Assembly: GCA_052289195.1 (NCBI GenBank)
Contig: DAWAJD010000007.1
Span: 4,135-68,134 of the forward strand
DNA from: UBA4644 sp900555855
Lineage (GTDB): Bacteria > Bacillota > Clostridia > Oscillospirales > Butyricicoccaceae
Reading direction: 5' to 3'
DNA length: 64,000 nucleotides
Shown piece after piece: positions 59,347-64,000 of this stretch. The translations under genes and the position numbers were made by a program. Position 1 is the first letter of the stretch. Every line of letters begins with the position of its first letter. A model generated the notes under the pieces. It made no database searches. It saw nothing but the letters and a program-made list of their open reading frames with translations, and had not been told where the DNA came from.

Positions 59347-60162
59347 TCAGTGCTCCAGAATATCCCGCAGCTCCGGCGTCAGCTCCTCGCCGTATTCGCT
59401 GATCTCAAAAACCTCTACATAATGGATATCGTCCGCAGCAGCGCCGAACTTCTCCCGCACCTGCGCGTCGTATTCCTGCCGATAGCCGGAAAACATCTTC
59501 TGATAGCGCTCCCAAAGGTGCTGCACCTGCTTTTCCCGGGGCCAGGAAATGCGCTCCGGATGGTCGGGCCAATACATCCAGTCAAAATACTGACATTCGT
59601 GGCAGCAGGCCGCCTTCAGGATGGTCTCGATGGTGTCGTCGATGGGGACCACCACATCCGGCTGGATGGGGTTGGGCTTGCGGAAGGAATCGTGCCAGTA
59701 GAGCACCACGGGCATATGGTCCATGTATTTCGTATCGGGGCAGATGCAGGGCACCGTCAGCAGGAAGGACGCATCCTGCACCAGCTGGGCAGTATTACGA
59801 TGATCTGCATGATAGTCGTTGAGCCGGTTGGTGATGATCAGATCGGGGGAGAACCGGCGGATATAGCGGATGAGCTCCTCCCGGGCCTCCAGCGTCACCT
59901 GCAGACGGCCGTCCGGATGGTCCATCACATCATACTGCCCGCCGAAGATCCGGCCGGACCGTTCCGCTTCCTTCCGGCGGATGTCTGCCAGCGGCTTTCC
60001 GCCCATGTCCATATGATAGGTGCCGGCGCTGCCGTCGGTGACGGAGAGCAGCCGCACCTCCCAGCCCTTGCGGCGCAGCTTTTCCAGCAGACCGCCGGCG
60101 CTGGTATCCGCGTCGTCGGGATGTGCGCCAATGCTCAAAACGCGCATCGTCTTTGTTTCCAT
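59347..60162 (-). CDS. PIG-L family deacetylase
   Basis: 271 residues from ATG 60162 (an ATG two codons earlier is also possible; GAGGAGG lies upstream). The zinc motif AHPDDADTSAGG lies at the N-terminus and HADHRNTAQLVQDA near 115-128, the LmbE/PIG-L signature. Relatives deacetylate N-acetylglucosamine-containing small molecules or lipids. It is the first gene of the transcript that continues into the TetM-like fusion and rsmA. Confidence 0.9.
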   Translation of the reverse strand: METKTMRVLSIGAHPDDADTSAGGLLEKLRRKGWEVRLLSVTDGSAGTYHMDMGGKPLADIRRKEAERSGRIFGGQYDVMDHPDGRLQVTLEAREELIRYIRRFSPDLIITNRLNDYHADHRNTAQLVQDASFLLTVPCICPDTKYMDHMPVVLYWHDSFRKPNPIQPDVVVPIDDTIETILKAACCHECQYFDWMYWPDHPERISWPREKQVQHLWERYQKMFSGYRQEYDAQVREKFGAAADDIHYVEVFEISEYGEELTPELRDILEH

Positions 60163-60202
60163 AATCATGGTCCTCCTCACATGTTGGATCGTTGTCGCAG
60201 AT

Positions 60203-60231
60203 ATTATAACAAATGGATAGGCAGAACGCAA
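60203..60231 (-). promoter_or_regulatory. Promoter of the PIG-L/TetM-like/rsmA transcript
   Basis: On the minus strand TTGCGT (60231-60226), 17-base spacer, TATAAT (60208-60203). Confidence 0.75.
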
Positions 60232-60250
60232 TGTTTCCCCCGGGAAAACC

Positions 60251-60280
60251 GCATATTTCCGCTTCTTCCGCCGGATACTA
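60251..60280 (+). promoter_or_regulatory. Sigma-G-like forespore promoter for ypeB
   Basis: GCATA (60251-60255), 18 bases, GATACTA (60274-60280), against the sigma-G pattern GHATR-N18-CATWMTA: one mismatch. The ypeB start is 20 bases downstream. ypeB is a forespore gene in Bacillus. Confidence 0.6.
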
Positions 60281-60300
60281 CCGAAAAAGGAGGTCTGTCC

Positions 60301-61614
60301 ATGAAAAAAAGCACTCTCACGCGGCTGGCCGGCTTTGGCCTGACGCTTTCCGTGATCCTCTGCGGCAGCACGGTCTATTATGCCGGCCGGGAGGCAGCCT
60401 ATGCCCGCTATGTTCAGGCGCAGAATGAAAAAAATCTCTCCGCCCTGACCGACCGGCTCTCCGAGATGGACACCATCCTGAAAAAGGCCGCCTACCTTCC
60501 GGAGGGCGCCATCCGGCAGACGCTGGCCGCCGATCTCTGGCGCAGCAGCCAGCAGGCCTCCGCGGCGCTGACCTCCCTGCCCCTCAGCGCCCAGCCCCGG
60601 GACCGGCTGGAAAAATACCTCACCCAGACCGGCGACTACGCCTATTACCTGCTGCGCAGCGGCGCCTATGCCCGGCAGACGCCGGAGGAATGGGATTCGC
60701 TCTGCGCCCTTTCCGGGCAGGCGGAGGCCCTTTTGCAGAGCGCCGACCTGCTGAAGCAGCAGTCAGACACCGGCGGGCTTTCCTTCCGGGCGGTGCAGCA
60801 GCTTTCCGGCGAGGAAAGCGACGGCGTCTCCCAGCAGCTGCGCCAGACGGACGAGGCCCTGCCGGAATATGCAACGCTGATCTATGACGGGCCCTATTCC
60901 GACCATGTTTCCCAGCGGACGCCGCTGGCCCTTGCGGCGCTTCCGGAGCGCTCTGCGGAGGAAAACCGTCAGGCGGCAGCGGAGCTGCTGGGCGCGGGAG
61001 AGCTGCAGTATCTCTATTCCTCCCAGGGGCAGATTCCGGCGGATTTTTATCAGAGCGGCACCAGAACGGTCTCCCTCTCCCGGCAGGGCGGCCTGCTGCT
61101 GACCCTTTCCGACCAGCGGCAGCTTGGCCCGAACACCATCGCGCCGGAGGAGGCCGCAGAGATCGCGCTGGCCTTTGTCAAGGGCCTTGGAATGCCGGAG
61201 ATGCAGCCCAGCTATTCCCTCACCTATGAATCCATCGTCACCGTCAATCTGGCCTGTCTGGAAGACGGCGTCATCTGCTATCCGGATCTGATCAAGGTGG
61301 GCGTGGCGCTGGACGACGGCTCCGTGGTGCGGTTTGACGCTCTGGGCTACGCCATGAACCATCATGACCGAGAGACCCCTTCCCCCGCCGTTTCTCAGGA
61401 AGACGCCCGCGCCGCCGTCGCGCCCGGGCTGAAGCTCAGCGCAGAGCGGCTGGTCTATATCCCCACCGCCGGCCAGCGGGAGGTGCTCTGCCGGGAGCTG
61501 ATCTGCCTTACGCCGGAGGGGACTCATGTGATCTATGATGTAAACGCCCAGACCGGCCAGACGGAGAACCTGCTCCTGCTGGTGGAGACGGAAAACGGGA
61601 CCCTCACCCGATAG
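60301..61614 (+). CDS. ypeB: Germination protein YpeB
   Basis: 437 residues: N-terminal membrane anchor (LAGFGLTLSVILCGSTVYYAG), a helical region (about 35-210) and C-terminal PepSY-type repeats (about 240-437; EAAEIALAFVKGLGMPEMQP, SQEDARAAVAPGLKLS). YpeB holds and protects the cortex-lytic enzyme SleB in the dormant spore. AAAGGAGG ribosome binding site. No sleB precedes it; the neighbour is the divergent PIG-L gene. In-frame codons further upstream overlap that gene and are not used. Confidence 0.93.
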   Translation: MKKSTLTRLAGFGLTLSVILCGSTVYYAGREAAYARYVQAQNEKNLSALTDRLSEMDTILKKAAYLPEGAIRQTLAADLWRSSQQASAALTSLPLSAQPRDRLEKYLTQTGDYAYYLLRSGAYARQTPEEWDSLCALSGQAEALLQSADLLKQQSDTGGLSFRAVQQLSGEESDGVSQQLRQTDEALPEYATLIYDGPYSDHVSQRTPLALAALPERSAEENRQAAAELLGAGELQYLYSSQGQIPADFYQSGTRTVSLSRQGGLLLTLSDQRQLGPNTIAPEEAAEIALAFVKGLGMPEMQPSYSLTYESIVTVNLACLEDGVICYPDLIKVGVALDDGSVVRFDALGYAMNHHDRETPSPAVSQEDARAAVAPGLKLSAERLVYIPTAGQREVLCRELICLTPEGTHVIYDVNAQTGQTENLLLLVETENGTLTR

Positions 61615-61628
61615 CGCCTATGCCCTGC

Positions 61629-61673
61629 GGCAGCCTGCCGTCCTGCAGGACGGACGGGCTGCCTTTGCTTTTT
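61629..61673 (+). terminator. Rho-independent terminator of ypeB
   Basis: Outer stem GGCAGCC / GGCTGCC enclosing an inner CCGTCCTGCAGGACGG palindrome, then a T-rich tract. Confidence 0.85.
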
Positions 61674-61735
61674 CGTTGACAGCGGGCGTCCGTCTGCTAA
61701 AATTAAAATGAAAGGGAAAGACGCAAAAATTCCCC

Positions 61736-61766
61736 TTGACTCTCCCACTGTGTCAGGCCTTATCCT
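61736..61766 (+). promoter_or_regulatory. MerR-type promoter with 19-base spacer
   Basis: TTGACT (61736-61741), 19-base spacer, TATCCT (61761-61766). The over-long spacer is the hallmark of promoters untwisted by MerR proteins. A dyad TCAGG-N6-CCTGA (61753-61768) lies at the -10, and CCCCTT/AAGGGG flanks the region. Confidence 0.65.
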
Positions 61767-61807
61767 GAAGGGGAGCTCAGAAAACCTGTCAGCACGGAGG
61801 TACCGCT

Positions 61808-62623
61808 ATGCTGAAAATCGGAGAATTTTCAAAACTGTCCAGGATCAGCGTCCGCATGCTGCGCCATTACGACGAGATCGGCCTGCTGAACCCCGCCCAG
61901 ACGGACCGCTTTACCGACTACCGGTATTATCGGGAGGATCAGCTCCCCGTGGCCAGCCGCATCACCGCCCTGAAGGAGATGGGCTTCCGGCTAACCGAGG
62001 TGCGGGAGCTTCTGGCCCTTTGGGACGACCGGGAAGCGCTGGAACGCAGCCTTTCCGCTCAAAGGCTTCGTCTGCGGGAGGAGGCCGCCGAAGCGGCGCG
62101 CAGGCTGCGCCTTCTGGACACGGCCATGGAACGGCTGAGAAAGGAAGCGTCTATGAATTATAATGTTGTCATCCGCACCCTGCCGGAGCGCTATGCCGCC
62201 TGCGTCCGCATGAAGCTGCCCCGGTATGAGGACGAGGGTCTGGTCTGGAAGCTCCTCTGCGAGGAGACCGACGCCATGCGCCTGGTCCCCGCGGACCCCT
62301 GTCTTTGCAGCGTGGTCTTTCTGGACGAGGAATATCAGGAGACGGATGTGGAGGTGGAGGCCCAGAAGACCGTTCAGGGCCATTACCCGGATACGGCGCA
62401 TGTCCGCTTCCGCACCCTGCCTGCAGTCACCTATGCCGGCTGCACCTTCCAGGGCGGCTATGACCAGATCAACGATGTGGTGGCCGCCGTCACCGCATGG
62501 ATCCGGGATAACGGCTATACGCCCTGCGGCCCCATGTTCGATATCTATCATGTCAGCCCCCACGAGACGAAGGACCCTGCGCAGTTCGTCACGGAGGTCT
62601 GCTTCCCCGTGCGGAAGCAGTAA
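61808..62623 (+). CDS. MerR family regulator with GyrI-like ligand-binding domain
   Basis: 271 residues. Winged helix: LKIGEFSKLSRISVRMLRHY, then YDEIGLLNPAQ and the FTDYRYYREDQL arm; a coiled-coil linker (about 80-118); then a GyrI/BmrR-like effector domain (VVIRTLPERYAACVRMKLP; VTYAGCTFQGGYDQINDVVA). Like BmrR it probably binds lipophilic molecules and activates an export gene, although no transporter is next to it. It has CGGAGG and a 19-base-spacer promoter, suggesting autoregulation. Confidence 0.92.
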   Translation: MLKIGEFSKLSRISVRMLRHYDEIGLLNPAQTDRFTDYRYYREDQLPVASRITALKEMGFRLTEVRELLALWDDREALERSLSAQRLRLREEAAEAARRLRLLDTAMERLRKEASMNYNVVIRTLPERYAACVRMKLPRYEDEGLVWKLLCEETDAMRLVPADPCLCSVVFLDEEYQETDVEVEAQKTVQGHYPDTAHVRFRTLPAVTYAGCTFQGGYDQINDVVAAVTAWIRDNGYTPCGPMFDIYHVSPHETKDPAQFVTEVCFPVRKQ

Positions 62624-62701
62624 GGATCAGCACCCGGGTCCCGGCGCGGCAGTCTGCGCGCCGGGGCTTGCCCGGATGCCGCCGGCCGGCGTTTTTTCGT
62701 C

Positions 62702-62730
62702 TTTACAAACGGAAAAAATGCGAGTATACT
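62702..62730 (+). promoter_or_regulatory. Promoter of rpe
   Basis: TTTACA (62702-62707), 17-base spacer, TATACT (62725-62730), 34 bases before the start codon. Confidence 0.75.
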
Positions 62731-62763
62731 AAGAAAACACTCATCAGAAAGAAGGTACGCCCT

Positions 62764-63411
62764 ATGCCGATGCTCGCCCCCTCGATCCTTTCCGCCGATT
62801 TTGCCAATCTGCAGCGGGATGTGGAAGCCGTTTTGCAGGCCGGAGCCGATTGGCTCCATGTGGATGTGATGGACGGGCATTTCGTCCCCAATATCTCCAT
62901 CGGCGTCCCCGTGGTCAAGTCTCTGCGCAAGGCCACCCCCGGCTTTTTGGATGTGCATCTGATGATCTCCCAGCCGGCGCGCTATCTGGAGGCCTTTGCA
63001 AAGGCCGGCGCCGACCTTCTGAACATCCATCTGGAGGCGGAGGGCGACAAGGCTGCGCTGCTGCAGCAGATCCATGCCCTGGGCTGCCGCGCCGCCCTGA
63101 CCATCAAGCCCAATACGCCGGCGGAAGCCGTCTTCCCCTATCTTCCCCTGTGCGATATGGTGCTGGTGATGAGCGTGGAGCCGGGCTTTGGCGGACAGGC
63201 TTTTCTGCCCTCTGCGCTGCCGAAGCTGGAGGCCCTTCGAGCCCAGCGGGAGGCACAGGGGCTTTCCTTCCTGCTGGAGATTGACGGCGGCATCAATCAA
63301 AGCAACGCGGCTTTGGCGGTTTCGTCAGGCGCAGATGTGCTGGTGGCAGGCTCCGCCGTCTTCGGCGCGGAGGATGTGGCCCGGGCCGTTCGGTTTTTCA
63401 AACAAATTTGA
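62764..63411 (+). CDS. rpe: Ribulose-phosphate 3-epimerase
   Basis: 215 residues. TIM-barrel signatures: LAPSILSADFANLQRDV, LHVDVMDGHFVPNIS, LDVHLMISQPARYL, LVMSVEPGFGGQAFLP and EIDGGINQSNA, with the metal-binding His/Asp residues. It interconverts ribulose-5-phosphate and xylulose-5-phosphate in the pentose phosphate pathway. ATG 62764 has GAAGG and its own promoter; it is a single gene. Confidence 0.97.
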   Translation: MPMLAPSILSADFANLQRDVEAVLQAGADWLHVDVMDGHFVPNISIGVPVVKSLRKATPGFLDVHLMISQPARYLEAFAKAGADLLNIHLEAEGDKAALLQQIHALGCRAALTIKPNTPAEAVFPYLPLCDMVLVMSVEPGFGGQAFLPSALPKLEALRAQREAQGLSFLLEIDGGINQSNAALAVSSGADVLVAGSAVFGAEDVARAVRFFKQI

Positions 63412-63430
63412 CAATTATATTGTTATTTTT

Positions 63431-63456
63431 TGCACAGCTTAGGCTGTGCATTTTTT
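63431..63456 (+). terminator. Rho-independent terminator of rpe
   Basis: Eight-base stem TGCACAGC / GCTGTGCA with a short loop, then six T. Confidence 0.93.
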
Positions 63457-63510
63457 ATTATACCTTTTTTCGGTAAATCCGGATTTTTTCTTGAAATGCA
63501 CAAAAGAGTA

Positions 63511-63539
63511 TTTACAATTTGTGAACGAGCTGATATAAT
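63511..63539 (+). promoter_or_regulatory. Promoter of the antiporter gene
   Basis: TTTACA (63511-63516), 17-base spacer, TATAAT (63534-63539), 35 bases before the start codon. Confidence 0.8.
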
Positions 63540-63574
63540 GCAGTCGTATTATTAACAAAGGAGCGGATCCTAAA

Positions 63575-64000
63575 ATGAAAACAAAACGCGCAAAAGTGAC
63601 CTATCTGATCGCCCTTCTGGTGATCGTCGGGTTGCTGATCTTCCTCGGCACTTCTTTTCAGGGCAAGCCCAATCCGGTTCTGACCATCGACGGTGAAACG
63701 GTCGAGACCAATACCCCCTTTGCCGCCACCTTCTGGTCTCTGCTCCCCCCCATCGTGGCCATCGCGCTGGCGCTGATCAGCAAGGAGGTTTATTCCTCCC
63801 TGTTCTTTGGCTGCCTTGTGGGCGCCCTGCTCTACACGCAGTTCCATCCCTGGCAGACCATCGTTGAGCTGGTCGGCTCCAACTACGGCATCATCTCCGT
63901 CCTGGCCGACAGCTACGACATGGGCATCATCGTCTTCCTGGTCGTGCTGGGCATCATGGTGGATCTGATGAACAAGGGCGGCGGCTCCGAGGCCTTCGGC
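63575..64000 (+). CDS. Na+/H+ antiporter, NhaC family (3' truncated by window edge)
   Basis: First 142 residues of a multi-pass membrane protein. An N-terminal helix (VTYLIALLVIVGLLIFLG) is followed by an outside loop and several more helices; the segment FWSLLPPIVAIALALISKEVYSSLFFG is typical of the N-terminus of large NhaC-family transporters in clostridia (only its first residues are diagnostic). AAAGGAG ribosome binding site and near-consensus promoter. Some relatives exchange other ions or organic acids, so the substrate is provisional. Confidence 0.82.
   Translation, partial: MKTKRAKVTYLIALLVIVGLLIFLGTSFQGKPNPVLTIDGETVETNTPFAATFWSLLPPIVAIALALISKEVYSSLFFGCLVGALLYTQFHPWQTIVELVGSNYGIISVLADSYDMGIIVFLVVLGIMVDLMNKGGGSEAFG

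Noticed and set aside
59287..60300. In-frame upstream extension of ypeB by over 300 codons
   Set aside because: It overlaps the PIG-L gene on the other strand; the ATG at 60301 has AAAGGAGG and gives the normal membrane anchor.
1..64000. tRNA, rRNA, CRISPR arrays, insertion sequences, prophage
   Set aside because: No cloverleaf, rRNA block, spaced direct-repeat array, transposase or phage structural gene was recognised by reading; small or divergent RNAs could have been missed.

Overview
The window looks like a chromosomal segment of a G+C-rich, endospore-forming, anaerobic Firmicute, most likely a clostridium of the Oscillospirales type and probably from a metagenome or draft assembly. Evidence: sporulation and germination genes (spoIVA, a SpoIVFB-like protease, yqfC-yqfD, ylbJ, ypeB, a SpoVK-like AAA protein), SLH-domain surface anchoring, strong AGGAGG ribosome binding sites, low-GC Gram-positive gene orders (tig-clpP-clpX; yqfC-yqfD-phoH-ybeY-era-yqzL-recO), and four identical 10-N gaps. 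Each gap interrupts a gene that resumes in another frame, so the N runs are placeholders, not measured lengths. No rRNA, tRNA, insertion sequence or CRISPR array was recognised, and no gene-free stretch exceeds 300 bases.

Layout. 1-3.6 kb: end of an ABC-2 exporter, a small membrane protein, a membrane methyltransferase, a DNA alkyltransferase and a broken Fe-S protein gene. 3.6-10.7 kb: a large SLH surface protein, spoIVA with a sigma-E-like promoter, a MATE exporter and an M50 protease. 10.7-16.8 kb: radical-SAM pair, rplS with leader, lepB-rbgA-rnhB-yraN and a phosphoesterase. 16.8-25.9 kb: tig, clpP, clpX, an rRNA methyltransferase, a P-type-ATPase-like protein that has lost its catalytic motifs, and an EF-G-like GTPase. 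25.9-31 kb: CsoR-type repressor with operators and a heavy-metal ATPase, then an adaptor/permease pair without an ATPase. 31-32.5 kb: an A+T-richer patch with two tiny overlapping genes, a perfect palindrome and a Xer-type recombinase.

32.5-60 kb is mostly minus strand: NUDIX proteins, a SpoVK-like ATPase, a GntR regulator (plus strand), a uvrC-rsmD-coaD-pxpABC cluster ending in an HExxH protein, an HPr whose catalytic His is Tyr, the yqfC-to-mutS2 operon, D,D-carboxypeptidase, pckG, rsmA, a TetM-like GTPase fused to a YacP/Rae1-type nuclease, and a PIG-L deacetylase. 60-64 kb returns to the plus strand with ypeB (sigma-G-like promoter), a MerR regulator, rpe and the start of an NhaC-type antiporter.

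The most unusual items are the ribosome-protection GTPase/endoribonuclease fusion (56694-59339), the catalytically dead P-type-ATPase homologue (21195-23628), the His-to-Tyr HPr (43011-43274), and the palindrome/small-gene/recombinase patch (30992-31552). The rest is mainly housekeeping translation, proteolysis, DNA repair and sporulation.
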